From NCBI GenBank assembly GCA_963790415.1, contig CAWBOK010000008.1, positions 164,181 through 228,180 of the forward strand: a stretch of 64,000 nucleotides of DNA, written 5' to 3'. Below are positions 37,393 to 46,659 of this stretch, piece by piece. The first letter of the stretch is position 1, and each line of letters starts with the position of its first letter. The DNA comes from JAJZQZ01 sp963790415. GTDB taxonomy: Bacteria > Actinomycetota > Thermoleophilia > RBG-16-64-13. The translations under genes and the position numbers were made by a program. A model generated the notes under the pieces. The model made no database searches. It had not been told where the DNA came from and saw nothing but the letters and a program-made list of their open reading frames with translations.

Positions 37393-38854
37393 GTGGACGT
37401 GCTCGGCCTATCGGCTGTCGAATGTCGCGCCCTGTTGGCGTCGCGGGAGGTCTCGTCTCAGGAGCTCGTGAGTCTCTACCTCGATCGCATCGAGGCGGTC
37501 GACGGCGACGTCTGTGCCTTCCTCTCGGTCGACGCCGAAGGCGCGCTTCGCCGAGCGGCCGAAATCGACGCCACCGACCCGGCGACGCGCGGGCCGTGGG
37601 AGGGGGTGCCCATCGCCCTCAAGGACGTCCTGTGCGTGGAGGGGTGGGAGACCACGTGTGGCTCGCGGATCCTGGCCGGCTACCGGCCTCCCTACGACGC
37701 CACCGCCGTCGCCAAGCTGCGCGACGCGGGCCTCGTCTTCCTCGGCCGGCTCAACATGGACGAGTTCGCCATGGGCAGCTCGACGGAGAATTCCGCCTAC
37801 CAGGTCACCCGCAATCCGTGGGATCTCGAGCGGGTGCCCGGCGGATCCAGCGGCGGCTCGGCTGCCTGCGTGGCCGCGGCGGAAGCCCCGTGGGCCTTGG
37901 GCACCGACACGGGTGGGTCCATCCGCCAACCGGCGTCCTTGTGCGGGGTAGTCGGGTTGAAACCCACCTACGGGGCCGTCAGCCGGTATGGTCTCGTCGC
38001 ATTCGCCAGCTCACTCGACCAGATCGGGCCCTTGGCCCGTTCCGTCACCGACGCCGCGGCCTTGCTCGACATCATCGCGGGACACGACCCCCGCGACTCC
38101 ACCAGCATCGGCCTGCCGGAACCTATCCGCCTGCCGACGGAGACCGATCTCACGGGCACGCGCTTCGGCATCGTCACCGAGTACCTGGGCGACGCGTGCG
38201 AGCCGGGCGTCAGGCAGGTGTTCGACGACACCGTGGCCGCGGTGACCGCGCTCGGTGGACAGTGCCAGGAAGTGAGTCTGCCTTCCGTGGAGAAGGGCAT
38301 CGCGGCCTACTACATCATCGCGCCGGCGGAGGCCAGCTCCAACCTGGCCCGCTTCGACGGGGTCCGCTACGGCCACCGCACGCGCCCACAGCGACGATCT
38401 GCTCGAGATGTACACGCGCACCCGCAGCGAGGGGTTCGGAGCCGAGGTGAAGCGGCGCATCATGATCGGCACGTATGTGCTCTCCTCGGGCTACTACGAG
38501 GCCTACTACGGCCAGGCGCAGAGGACCCGCACCCTGATCATGCGCGACTTCGACCGCGCCTTCGCACAGGTGGATTACCTCATATCGCCCACCTCGCCCA
38601 CCGTGGCCTTCAAGGTGGGGGAGCGCACCGAGGACCACTTGGCCATGTACCTCTCCGATCTGTGTACCATCCCGGTCAACCTGGCGGGGTTGCCCGGCAT
38701 CAGCCTGCCCGCCGGTTTCTCCGCGGGTCTTCCGGTGGGCGTGCAGATCGTGGGTCCCCATTTCAGTGAGCAGGGCCTCGTCGATGTGGCCTACGCGCTG
38801 GAGCAGCGTCTGGACATCAAGGCGCGCCCCGCGCTGGGGGAGGTGCGGCCATGA
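37393..38854 (+). CDS. gatA: Amidotransferase subunit A (GatA), one frame break
   Basis: The glutaminase/amidase subunit, which releases ammonia for the GatB kinase. Signature residues of the Ser-cisSer-Lys triad are visible: Lys in IALKDVLCVEGWETT, Ser in RVPGGSSGGSAACVAA and DTGGSIRQPASLCGVVGL. Near 38375-38390 one extra base splits the frame: SSNLARFDGVRYGHR is followed in the next frame by AHSDDLLEMYTRTRSEGFG and on to the normal C-terminus. Removing one base gives about 486 residues, the usual size. The gene is essential where GatCAB operates, so the break is probably a sequence error. The stop overlaps gatB by four bases. Confidence 0.93.
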
Positions 38855-40305
38855 GCGATCTGGAGCCGGTGATCGGTCTCGAGATCCACGTGCAACTCAA
38901 GACCCGGACGAAGATGTTCTGCGGCTGCGTGACCAGCTTCGGTGAAGATCCGAACACGCAGGTGTGTCCGGTATGCCTGGGTCATCCGGGCACCCTGCCC
39001 GTGGTCAACGAGCGGGCGGTGGAATACGCCACGCGCATCGCGCTGGCGCTGGGCTGCAGTGTCGGCGGGCAAACGATCTTCCACCGCAAGAACTACTTCT
39101 ATCCCGATCTCCCCAAGGGATATCAGATATCGCAGTTCGATCTGCCCCTGGGTGTGGGCGGTCACCTGGATGTGGAACTCGACAACGGCGACATCTTCAG
39201 GGTGGGCATCACCCGGGTGCATATGGAGGAGGACGCCGGCAAGCTCGTGCACTCGGGGGGCGCCACGGGACGCATCCACGGGGCCGACCACTCGTTGGTC
39301 GATTTCAATCGCGGGGGCACGCCACTGGTGGAGATCGTGAGCGAGCCCGACATCCGGTCGCCCGAGCAGGCCCGGAGCTTCCTCACGCAGCTGAAGAGCC
39401 TCCTTGAGCACCTCGACGTCTCCGACGTCAACATGGAGGAGGGGTCAATGCGCTGCGACGCCAACGTGTCTCTACGCCTGGCCGGCGATGAGTTCGGCAC
39501 CAAGACCGAGCTCAAGAACATGAACTCCTTCCGGTATCTGCAGCGGGGATTGGAAGCCGAGATCGATCGCCAAGAGCGTCTTCTTGGAGAGGGGGAAGCG
39601 GTGACGCAGGCGACCGTGCACTTCGACCCCACCACGGGCGGCATCTCGGTGCTCCGGAGCAAGGAAGAGGCCCACGACTATCGCTACTTCCCCGAGCCGG
39701 ATCTGACGCCGATCGAACTCGATGCGGAGTATGTGGAGCGGGTGCGGTTGAGTCTGCCGGAGTTTCCTGCCGCGCGCAAAGAGCGGCTGATGCGCACGTA
39801 CGACCTGACGGCGTACGACGCCGGAGTGCTGAGTGCCAACCGCTCTCTGGGTGACTACTTCGAGCGCCTCGCCGGCATCGTGGGCGACGGCAAGGTGGCG
39901 GTCAACTGGGTCACCGGCGACTTCGCCGCCTATCTGAACGACGCCGACCTTCAGGTCGAGCAGAGCGCCGTGGGCCCTGAGGCCTTGGCTGAGTTGCTCG
40001 GTCTGGTCGCCGACGGTACGCTCTCGGGCAAGATGGCCAAGGAAGTGTTCGCGGAGATGACCGAAGCCGGCCGCGGCGCTCGCGCCATCGTCGAGGAGCG
40101 GGGCCTCGGCCAGATATCCGACAGCGCGGCTCTCGAAGCGGTGGTGGCGGCGGTGGTGGCCGCGAACCCCGCTCAGGCTGAGGAGTTCCGCCAGGGGCGT
40201 GACAAAGTGTTCGGCTTCTTCGTTGGACAGGTCATGAAGGAGACGAAAGGCCAGGCCAATCCGCGGTTGGTGAACGAACTCCTGCGCCGTCGACTCAGCG
40301 GCTAG
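38851..40305 (+). CDS. gatB: Amidotransferase subunit B (GatB)
   Basis: 484 residues. It phosphorylates and amidates Glu-tRNA(Gln) or Asp-tRNA(Asn). Seen: VIGLEIHVQLKTRTKMFCGC, the zinc-site CPVCLGHPGTLPVVN, KNYFYPDLPKGYQISQFDLP, MEEGSMRCDANVSLR and the C-terminal YqeY-like tail (QVMKETKGQANPRLVNELL). ATG 38851 overlaps the gatA stop. The stop TAG (40303-40305) is also the first element of a copy of the dispersed repeat. Confidence 0.97.
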   Translation: MSDLEPVIGLEIHVQLKTRTKMFCGCVTSFGEDPNTQVCPVCLGHPGTLPVVNERAVEYATRIALALGCSVGGQTIFHRKNYFYPDLPKGYQISQFDLPLGVGGHLDVELDNGDIFRVGITRVHMEEDAGKLVHSGGATGRIHGADHSLVDFNRGGTPLVEIVSEPDIRSPEQARSFLTQLKSLLEHLDVSDVNMEEGSMRCDANVSLRLAGDEFGTKTELKNMNSFRYLQRGLEAEIDRQERLLGEGEAVTQATVHFDPTTGGISVLRSKEEAHDYRYFPEPDLTPIELDAEYVERVRLSLPEFPAARKERLMRTYDLTAYDAGVLSANRSLGDYFERLAGIVGDGKVAVNWVTGDFAAYLNDADLQVEQSAVGPEALAELLGLVADGTLSGKMAKEVFAEMTEAGRGARAIVEERGLGQISDSAALEAVVAAVVAANPAQAEEFRQGRDKVFGFFVGQVMKETKGQANPRLVNELLRRRLSG

Positions 40306-40365
40306 GAAGGCTGCTGAAGATCGAAACCTCGGTCGCCGTGGCCGCACTGGGCGGCGCGATGCGCC
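40302..40365 (+). repeat. Repeat copy at the gatB stop
   Basis: CTAGGAAGGCTGCTGAAGAT, then a left-arm-like block CACTGGGCGGCGCGATG (40344-40360). The arm resembles CGCTGGGCGGCACGATG in the full element at 46029. The TAG is gatB's stop codon. Confidence 0.7.
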
Positions 40366-40493
40366 CTCCTCGTCGGGCCCCGCCGGGTTGAAAGCGCGGG
40401 GTCCGTCTGCTAAGTTACAGTGTCCTTTTTCCGGGGGCCGTTCGGGCTTCCCGCCGCGAATATGCCAGCAATCAGACGCAGTAGGAAGGTTCA

Positions 40494-40871
40494 GTGACCG
40501 TGCATCACTTGACGAGCGATCAAGATTCCTGCCCTGTTCTCATGACGGCCGATATCATCTCGGGTAAGTGGACGCTGCTTATCTTGCGCGACCTCTCCGA
40601 GGGTCTCAATCGCTTCAGCGTGCTGGAGCGGTCACTCGTGGGTATCAGCCCGAAGACCCTCTCCGAACGGCTGAAATCGCTGGAGAGGGCCGGAGTCATC
40701 ACGCGCACCAGCTATGCCGAGGTGCCGCCGCGGGTAGAGTACGCGCTCACCGACCGTGGGATGGACCTCATCCCCTTGATCGATCACATGCGCGACTACG
40801 GCACCAAATGGCTTGTGTCGGGCAACGGCGCAGGGGCCGACAGGTCGAACGGCGACCCGCACGGCGTGTGA
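40494..40871 (+). CDS. HxlR-family winged-helix regulator
   Basis: 125 residues from GTG 40494 with AGGAAGG upstream. The HxlR core is SCPVLMTADIISGKWTLLIL, then RFSVLERSLVGISPKTLSER and LKSLERAGVITRTSY plus EYALTDRGMDLIPLID. The single N-terminal Cys (in SCPV) is the residue that senses thiol stress or aldehydes in relatives such as HypR and YodB. No obvious target gene adjoins it; it may act elsewhere or on itself. Confidence 0.9.
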   Translation: MTVHHLTSDQDSCPVLMTADIISGKWTLLILRDLSEGLNRFSVLERSLVGISPKTLSERLKSLERAGVITRTSYAEVPPRVEYALTDRGMDLIPLIDHMRDYGTKWLVSGNGAGADRSNGDPHGV

Positions 40872-40933
40872 CGATCGCGATCTCGGCCGTCACCCGACCG
40901 TAGAACGGAGTGTCTGCGCTGGAGGGGTGGGCC

Positions 40934-42020
40934 ATGAACACCGAGGAAGTAGAGCACCTCGTCGAGCGTGGCCGTGAGCGGGGATACGTCACGGCGGAGG
41001 ACATCGCCGAGGTACTGGCGGAGGTCGACCTCACCACCGATCAGATAGAGGCGATCTACACGCGGCTTCTAGACTTGGGTATCGACGTGTCCGACGGACG
41101 ACACGGCCGAAGCAGACGAGCCCGACGAAGCCGCCGAGAAGGCCGCGTTGCGGGCGGCGGGCCTGCATGGCGTGGAGGCCGCGCTCGACGTATCCACCAC
41201 GGATCCGGTGCGCATGTATCTCAAGGAGATCGGCCGGGTCCCACTGCTGACGGCAGAGCAAGAGGTGTCGCTGGCTAAGCGCATCGAACGGGGCGACATC
41301 CGGGCGAAACACGAGCTCACGGAGAGCAACCTGCGCCTGGTGGTATCCATCGCAAAGCGCTACCACACCGATGGCATGAGCTTCCTCGATCTGATCCAAG
41401 AGGGCAATCTGGGGCTGATCCGGGCGGTCGAGAAGTTCGACTACCGGAAGGGCCACAAGTTCTCCACCTACGCCACCTGGTGGATCCGCCAGGCCATCAC
41501 CCGAGCCATCGCGGACAAAGCGCGTACGATCCGCATCCCGGTGCACATGGTCGAGAAGATCAACAAGCTCATCCGAGTGCAGCGTCAGCTGCTGCAGGAT
41601 ATGGGGCGAGAGCCACTCCCCGAGGAGATCGCCCGCGAGATGAGCATGAACGCGGTGGAGATCCGGGAGATCTTGCGCATCAGCCAGACCACGGTGTCGC
41701 TGGAGACGCCCATCGGTGAGGAAGAAGACTCTGAACTCGGCGACTTCATCGAGGACGAAGAGGCCATCCGCTCCTTCGACGCAGTGGCGTCTCAGCTCGA
41801 CAAGGACACCGTCACCGAGGCCCTGAACTCTCTGCCGTATCGCGAGCGCAAAGTCATCGAGCTGCGTTTCGGCCTCAAAGGGGAGCACCCGCGGACGCTC
41901 GAGGAGGTCGCCCGCCGTTTCGGGGTCACCCGCGAACGCATCCGGCAGATCGAAGCGAAGGCCCTCTCAAAGCTGCAGGCCACCGAAAAGGCGCGTCGCC
42001 TGAAGTCGCAGCTGGAGTAG
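40934..42020 (+). CDS. Second primary-type sigma-70 factor, one frame break
   Basis: About 361 residues after removing one base near 41090-41098. ATG 40934 has GGAGGGG upstream. Region 1.1 (MNTEEVEHLVERGRERGYVT, DIAEVLAEVDLTTDQIEAIY) runs to DLGIDVSD, then in the next frame DDTAEADEPDEAAEKAAL. Regions 1.2 to 4 are complete: TDPVRMYLKEIGRVPLLTAE, RLVVSIAKRYHTDGMSFLDL, KFSTYATWWIRQAITRAIAD, RFGVTRERIRQIEAKALSKL. It is a full paralogue of the dnaG-linked rpoD. Which of the two is the housekeeping factor cannot be decided here. Its stop abuts a 163-bp repeat element. Confidence 0.9.
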
Positions 42021-42023
42021 TAG

Positions 42024-42186
42024 GAGCTCGTTTCGAAACGAAGCTCCGGCCACCGGGACGCGCTTGGCGGCGCGATACTTCGTCCTCAGTCGCACCCGTA
42101 GCCGCCGGCTACGAGCGCTCCCTGCGTCCTTGTCTCCCGCGTGCCAATCGCGCCCCGCCGGCGAATCGTCGTTCCTCAACGAACTC
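42024..42186 (+). repeat. 163-bp inverted-repeat element, copy 1
   Basis: Begins right after the TAGTAG end of the sigma gene. The left end GAGCTCGTT and right end AACGAACTC form an imperfect terminal inverted repeat. A central hairpin GTAGCC-GCC-GGCTAC lies at 42099-42113. By eye about 80 percent identical to the copy at 46029-46191 and exactly the same length. No protein is encoded. Confidence 0.75.
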
Positions 42187-42252
42187 TGGAATCCGCTCCC
42201 TCTGTGGGTCGGTTGGGCCGCATCTCGCCGCGGTTTCCCTGGTGTCGACGCC

Positions 42253-42381
42253 ATGTCAAGACCACACACATTCCCCAAAGAGGTCCGAGAGCGGGCCGTG
42301 CGGGTGGTGTTCGACCACCGGGAAGAGTACGACTCCGAGAGCGCAGAGGTACTATCGTCAACTGCCCCTCTGCGAGGATGA
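42253..42381 (+). mobile_element. IS3-family transposase OrfA fragment
   Basis: ATG 42253 opens SRPHTFPKEVRERAVRVVFD and HREEYDSE, the start of an IS3-type OrfA helix-turn-helix protein, and then becomes unrelated sequence with a stop at 42381. No OrfB or inverted ends are seen, so this is a remnant. Confidence 0.65.
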
Positions 42382-42393
42382 GGGACTCAAGCA

Positions 42394-42413
42394 ATATAGG
42401 GTGGGGGGTATGG
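42394..42413 (+). promoter_or_regulatory. CsoR-like copper operator upstream of copA
   Basis: ATATAGGGTGGGGGGTATGG followed by TAGAATA. From memory it resembles the GGGGGTATGG-TAGGAT end of the Bacillus subtilis copZA CsoR box. The left half (ATAGGGT) is a poor dyad partner. The placement about 60 bases before the copA start fits copper-induced expression. The regulator gene is not in the window. Confidence 0.55.
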
Positions 42414-42473
42414 TAGAATATTCCCTGCCCAGGGGTGAGATGCACCCTCTTACGGGCCGCGCGGAGGTGAAAC

Positions 42474-44984
42474 ATGGCAATCGGGGCCGAGCCCAAGACC
42501 GTGACGCTGCAGGTGCCCATCGAGGGGATGACGTGCGCGTCGTGCTCGTCCCGGGTCCAGCGGGGGCTGAGCAAACTGCCCGGCATGACCGACGCCGCGG
42601 TCAACCTGGCTACGGAGAGAGCCACTGTCAGCTACGACCCGGCGCTCCTCGACCAAAGCGCCATCATCGCCGCGGTGCATGACATCGGCTACGGCGTCAC
42701 TCTCGAGAAGCAGACGCTGCATATCGGCGACATGACGTGCGCCACCTGCGTGGCTCGGGTGGAGAAGGCACTGAAGGCCATGCCGGGCGTGACCACGGTA
42801 GCTGTCAACTTCGCTACCGAGACGGCCACGGTGGAGTATCTGCCGGGCTCGGTGACCCAGGCCGGCCTGCGTGCCGTAGTCGAGGGTGCGGGCTACAGCC
42901 TACGGGAACCGGAAGCCGGGAGTCTGGCCTCCGCCGGAGATCAGGCCGCTGAGGCCCGCCGCCGGGATCTGCTGCTCGTGCGCCGCAAGATGGTCGTGAG
43001 CCTGGGCGTAGGCGCGTTCCTGATGCTGCTGGGTTTCTTCCCGCCCGCGTTCCTCACGCAGCGCCAACTGTGGCTGGTGATGTTCGCTTTGGCCACACCC
43101 GTCCAGGTATGGGCGGGCGGCCAGTTCTACCGCGGGGCGTGGGCGTCCGCGCGGCACCGTACCACCGACATGAACACGCTGATCGCCGTGGGCACGTCGG
43201 TGGCGTACCTGTATTCGGCCGCCGTGACGTTCTTCCCGGGCTTCTTCGAGAGCATAGCCGGCGCCGGTTTCGAGGCCGCCGTCTACTACGAGACGGCGGT
43301 CATCATCATCGGCTTGATCCTTCTCGGTCGCTTCCTCGAGGCGCGGGCCAAAGGGCAGACCTCCGACGCCATGAAGAAGCTGATGGGGCTGCAGGCCAAG
43401 ACCGCCCGCGTGGTTCGCGACGACGTCGAGCTCGACGTGCCGGTGGAGTCTGTACGTGCGGGCGACGTGGTGATCGTGCGTCCCGGTGAGAAGATCCCGG
43501 TGGACGGTGTGGTGCTCGAGGGGCGTTCGGCGGTGGACGAAGCCATGCTGACCGGGGAGTCGATCCCCGTGGAGAAGGGCCCCGGCGACGAGGTCATCGG
43601 GGCGACGCTCAACAAGACCGGGTCGTTCAGGTTCCGGGCGACACGAGTAGGCGCCGACACCGCCCTGGCGCAGATCATCCGGCTGGTGGAGGAAGCGCAG
43701 GGGTCCAAGGCCCCCATCCAGCGCACGGCCGACTACATCGCGAGCATCTTCGTGCCGACCGTGTTCGGCATCGCGACGCTCACGTTCTTCATCTGGCTGC
43801 TGTTGGGGCCGGCGCCGGCTTTCACCCTGGCCATGCTGGCCGCGGTGTCGGTCCTCATCATCGCCTGCCCCTGCGCGCTCGGCCTCGCTACGCCCACCGC
43901 GATCATGGTCGGGACCGGCAAGGGAGCTGAGAACGGCATACTCATCCGCTCGGGCGAAGCCCTCGAGCGGGCATACAAGCTCGACGCCATCGTGCTCGAC
44001 AAGACAGGCACCCTGACCGTGGGCAAACCGGTAGTGACGGACATCGTGTTGGCGAAGAGCCCCCTCGGCTCGGAGACGGGCTCGGAGACCGGCCCTGGGC
44101 GGGTCATGACGTCCGAGCGCCTGTTGACGTTGGCCGCGTCGGCCGAACGCGGCTCGGAGCATCCCTTGGGTGAGGCAATCGTAGGCCGCGCCAACGAGAT
44201 GGGCCTTACGTTGGGCAGACCGGATGAATTCGACGCCATGCCCGGCTACGGCATCGAGGTGACGCTCGATGGCTCCCGGGTGCTTCTGGGCAACAGCCGG
44301 TTGATGGAGGACCGGTCCTGCGAACTCGGCGGGCTCGCAGAAGAGGCCGAGCGATTGTCTGCCGAGGGCAAGACACCGATGTTCGTGGCGGTGGATGGCG
44401 CCGTGGCCGGGATCATCGCGGTCGCCGATACTCTGAAGCCCGATGCGGTCGAGGCCGTGGAGCGCCTCAAGTCTCTCGGCCTGCAGGTCGCCATGATCAC
44501 GGGAGACAACCGCCGCACGGCCGAGGCCGTCGCCGGGCAGTTGGGCATCGACCGGGTGTTGGCGGAGGTGCTCCCCGACCGCAAGGTGGAAGAAGTGCGC
44601 AGACTTCAGAGCGAGGGACGCGTCGTGGCCATGGTGGGAGACGGCATCAACGACGCCCCGGCTCTTGCGCAGGCCGATATCGGCATCGCCATCGGCACGG
44701 GCACCGATGTGGCCATGGAGGCCTCTGACATCACGCTGATCCGCGGCGACCTTCTGCCCATCGTCACGGCCGTGACACTGAGCAAAGCCACCATGCGCAC
44801 CATCCGCCAGAACCTCTTCTGGGCCTTCGCATACAACGTGGCGCTCATCCCGGTGGCGGCGGGCATCCTCTATCCGTTGTTCGGAGTGCTCCTGAACCCG
44901 ATGCTGGCCGCCGGAGCAATGGCGCTCTCGTCGGTCAGCGTGGTGAGCAACAGCCTGCGGCTACGGCGGTTCCGTCCCGCCTGA
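42474..44984 (+). CDS. copA: Cu(I)-exporting P1B-type ATPase
   Basis: 836 residues. Two heavy-metal-associated domains with GMTCASCSSRVQRGL and DMTCATCVARVEKAL precede the membrane part. The transport site is ACPCALGLATPTAIM, the phosphorylated Asp lies in VLDKTGTLTVGKPV, His-Pro in SEHPLGEAIVG and the hinge in VGDGINDAPALAQADIGIA. The actuator loop reads DEAMLTGESIPVEKGPG. It exports cuprous ion from the cytosol. The CsoR-like box upstream suggests copper control. Confidence 0.96.
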   Translation: MAIGAEPKTVTLQVPIEGMTCASCSSRVQRGLSKLPGMTDAAVNLATERATVSYDPALLDQSAIIAAVHDIGYGVTLEKQTLHIGDMTCATCVARVEKALKAMPGVTTVAVNFATETATVEYLPGSVTQAGLRAVVEGAGYSLREPEAGSLASAGDQAAEARRRDLLLVRRKMVVSLGVGAFLMLLGFFPPAFLTQRQLWLVMFALATPVQVWAGGQFYRGAWASARHRTTDMNTLIAVGTSVAYLYSAAVTFFPGFFESIAGAGFEAAVYYETAVIIIGLILLGRFLEARAKGQTSDAMKKLMGLQAKTARVVRDDVELDVPVESVRAGDVVIVRPGEKIPVDGVVLEGRSAVDEAMLTGESIPVEKGPGDEVIGATLNKTGSFRFRATRVGADTALAQIIRLVEEAQGSKAPIQRTADYIASIFVPTVFGIATLTFFIWLLLGPAPAFTLAMLAAVSVLIIACPCALGLATPTAIMVGTGKGAENGILIRSGEALERAYKLDAIVLDKTGTLTVGKPVVTDIVLAKSPLGSETGSETGPGRVMTSERLLTLAASAERGSEHPLGEAIVGRANEMGLTLGRPDEFDAMPGYGIEVTLDGSRVLLGNSRLMEDRSCELGGLAEEAERLSAEGKTPMFVAVDGAVAGIIAVADTLKPDAVEAVERLKSLGLQVAMITGDNRRTAEAVAGQLGIDRVLAEVLPDRKVEEVRRLQSEGRVVAMVGDGINDAPALAQADIGIAIGTGTDVAMEASDITLIRGDLLPIVTAVTLSKATMRTIRQNLFWAFAYNVALIPVAAGILYPLFGVLLNPMLAAGAMALSSVSVVSNSLRLRRFRPA

Positions 44985-45012
44985 CCGCCGTTCCGTCCCC
45001 GCCGCCGGCCCC

Positions 45013-45068
45013 TTGACAAGCCGCCGCGGGATGCTACACTTCCGATAAAGCTGATTATTCCGATAGAG
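45013..45068 (+). promoter_or_regulatory. cysK promoter and 11-bp direct repeats
   Basis: -35 TTGACA (45013-45018), 16-bp spacer, -10 TACACT (45035-45040). Two direct repeats TTCCGATAAAG (45040-45050) and TTCCGATAGAG (45058-45068) start 18 bp apart, covering the expected transcription start and leader. They look like an operator for an unidentified regulator of cysteine synthesis. Confidence 0.6.
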
Positions 45069-45095
45069 TATTGACAGTTTGAGGAGGAGCCCGCC

Positions 45096-46028
45096 ATGCC
45101 GATCGCCGCCAGCCTGTCCGAACTCATCGGCCACACCCCCTTGGTACGCCTCAACCGGGTGACCGGCGATGCCGGCGCTACGGTGATCGCGAAGCTCGAG
45201 AGCATGAATCCCGGTGGCTCCGTCAAGGACCGCATCGGTTGGAGCATGATCGACACGGCCGAGAAGCAGGGGCTCATCACGCCGGGCAAGACCACGCTCA
45301 TCGAGCCCACGTCGGGAAACACGGGCATCGCCTTGGCCTTCGTGGCCGCCGCCCGAGGCTACTGCCTCATCTTGACCATGCCGGACACTATGAGTGTCGA
45401 GCGACGCTCGCTGCTCAAGGCCTACGGCGCTCTATTGGTGCTCACCCCGGGGGCTGAGGGGATGAGCGGAGCGATCAACAGAGCCAACGAACTGGCCGCG
45501 GAGACGCCCGATTCCTTCATCCCTCAGCAGTTCATGAACCCGGCGAACCCGGCCATACATCGGCTCACCACCGCTGAAGAGATATGGGCGGACACCGAGG
45601 GCGCTGTGGATATCTTCGTGGCCGGCGTGGGCACCGGCGGCACCATCACCGGGGTGGGCGAAGTCCTGAAGGAGCGGAAGCCGGGCATACGCATCGTGGC
45701 GGTGGAACCGACGGATTCACCGGTGCTTTCGGGAGGCGCCGCCGGACCGCACAAGATCCAGGGCATCGGCGCCGGGTTCGTACCCGAGGTGCTCAACACG
45801 GCCGTGTATGACGAGATCATCCAAGTGACAAACGACCAGGCCATCGAGATGGCCCGGCGACTGGCCCGCGAAGAGGGTATCCTGGCGGGCATCTCGGCGG
45901 GAGCGAATGTGTTCGCCGCCGTGCAGGTGGCGCGTCGTCCGGAGTCAGAAGGCAGGCAGATCGTCACCGTGATCTGCGACACAGGCGAGCGGTACCTGAG
46001 TCACCCGGTGTTCGCGGACCTAGAGTAG
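45096..46028 (+). CDS. cysK: Cysteine synthase (O-acetylserine sulfhydrylase)
   Basis: 310 residues with GAGGAGG upstream of the ATG. PLP Lys in NPGGSVKDRIGWSMIDTAE, substrate loop IEPTSGNTGIALAFVAAA and the phosphate-binding GVGTGGTITGVGEVLK are intact. It makes cysteine from O-acetylserine and sulfide. C-terminal AREEGILAGISAGANVFAAV is typical. No cysE adjoins. The stop TAG directly precedes the first base of a 163-bp repeat element. Confidence 0.95.
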   Translation: MPIAASLSELIGHTPLVRLNRVTGDAGATVIAKLESMNPGGSVKDRIGWSMIDTAEKQGLITPGKTTLIEPTSGNTGIALAFVAAARGYCLILTMPDTMSVERRSLLKAYGALLVLTPGAEGMSGAINRANELAAETPDSFIPQQFMNPANPAIHRLTTAEEIWADTEGAVDIFVAGVGTGGTITGVGEVLKERKPGIRIVAVEPTDSPVLSGGAAGPHKIQGIGAGFVPEVLNTAVYDEIIQVTNDQAIEMARRLAREEGILAGISAGANVFAAVQVARRPESEGRQIVTVICDTGERYLSHPVFADLE

Positions 46029-46191
46029 GAGTCCGCTCCGAAACGAAGCGTCGGCCGCCGGGACACGCTGGGCGGCACGATGCTTCGTCCTCCGTCGCAC
46101 CCGTAGCCGCTGGCTACGAGCGCTCCCTGCGTCCTTGCCTCGCACTCGCCCATCGCGCCCAGTCGGCGAAGCGTCATTCCGGAGCGGACTC
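46029..46191 (+). repeat. 163-bp inverted-repeat element, copy 2
   Basis: Perfect 12-bp terminal inverted repeats GAGTCCGCTCCG/CGGAGCGGACTC, extended by an imperfect stem. A central hairpin GTAGCC-GCT-GGCTAC lies near 46104-46118. The element starts exactly after cysK's stop codon. Size and layout match copy 1 at 42024-42186. Confidence 0.8.
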
Positions 46192-46194
46192 TGG

Positions 46195-46252
46195 AGCTCG
46201 CTCCGGAACGAAGCGCCGGCCGCCGGGACGCGCCGGGCGGCGCGATACGGCG
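46195..46252 (+). repeat. Half-element copy of the 163-bp repeat
   Basis: Left arm only (GAGCTCGCTCCGGAACGAAG and on to GGGCGGCGCGATAC), directly behind the complete copy 2 and before the stop of the next gene. Confidence 0.65.
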
Positions 46253-46260
46253 GCCCGAGT

Positions 46261-46659
46261 CTACGCCGGTACGGGGTCGCTTCCCGGCCGCAGTGCCCGC
46301 ACGTTCGCCTGCGCCGGCCTCTCGTCCTCGGCGCCGAGGGCGATCCTCCAGAGACTCAGGGCCTCCTCCAGACCGCCTGTCAGGCGCTCGGTGAGGCGCG
46401 GCGGGAACGCCAGTCGGTAGCCGGTGAAGGTGAGCGGCCATTCGTTGTGCCGGGCCCGCAGCGCGTCGCGAAAGCTGTCGGTCAACGGGACATCGGGCAG
46501 ATGGAGCAGGTATGATGCGTACCCACCCAGCGCCTGGGCGTGCTGTTCGATGAAGTCTCTCGACGACTCCGTGCCGGCTTGAGCGGTTTCCACCAAGTCG
46601 CGGACGTATTTCGCGAACTGGGCGGCAGAAAGGGCTGGTATCGTTCGTGTGCGCACCAT
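46261..46659 (-). CDS. Hypothetical protein
   Basis: 132 residues from ATG 46659, with AAGGAGAG upstream. Reading begins MVRTRTIPALSAAQFAKYVR, DLVETAQAGTESSRDFIEQH, then GGYASYLLHLPDVPLTDSFRD. It is soluble, mostly helical and lacks motifs I recognise. The frame remains open upstream to 46950 but that part is arginine-rich and overlaps a repeat copy, so it was not included. Its 3' end meets the half-element repeat. Confidence 0.6.
   Translation of the reverse strand: MVRTRTIPALSAAQFAKYVRDLVETAQAGTESSRDFIEQHAQALGGYASYLLHLPDVPLTDSFRDALRARHNEWPLTFTGYRLAFPPRLTERLTGGLEEALSLWRIALGAEDERPAQANVRALRPGSDPVPA

Noticed and set aside
37393..38854. gatA split into two genes or programmed frameshift
   Set aside because: No slippery heptamer seen at the break and the joined protein has normal length; one extra base explains it.
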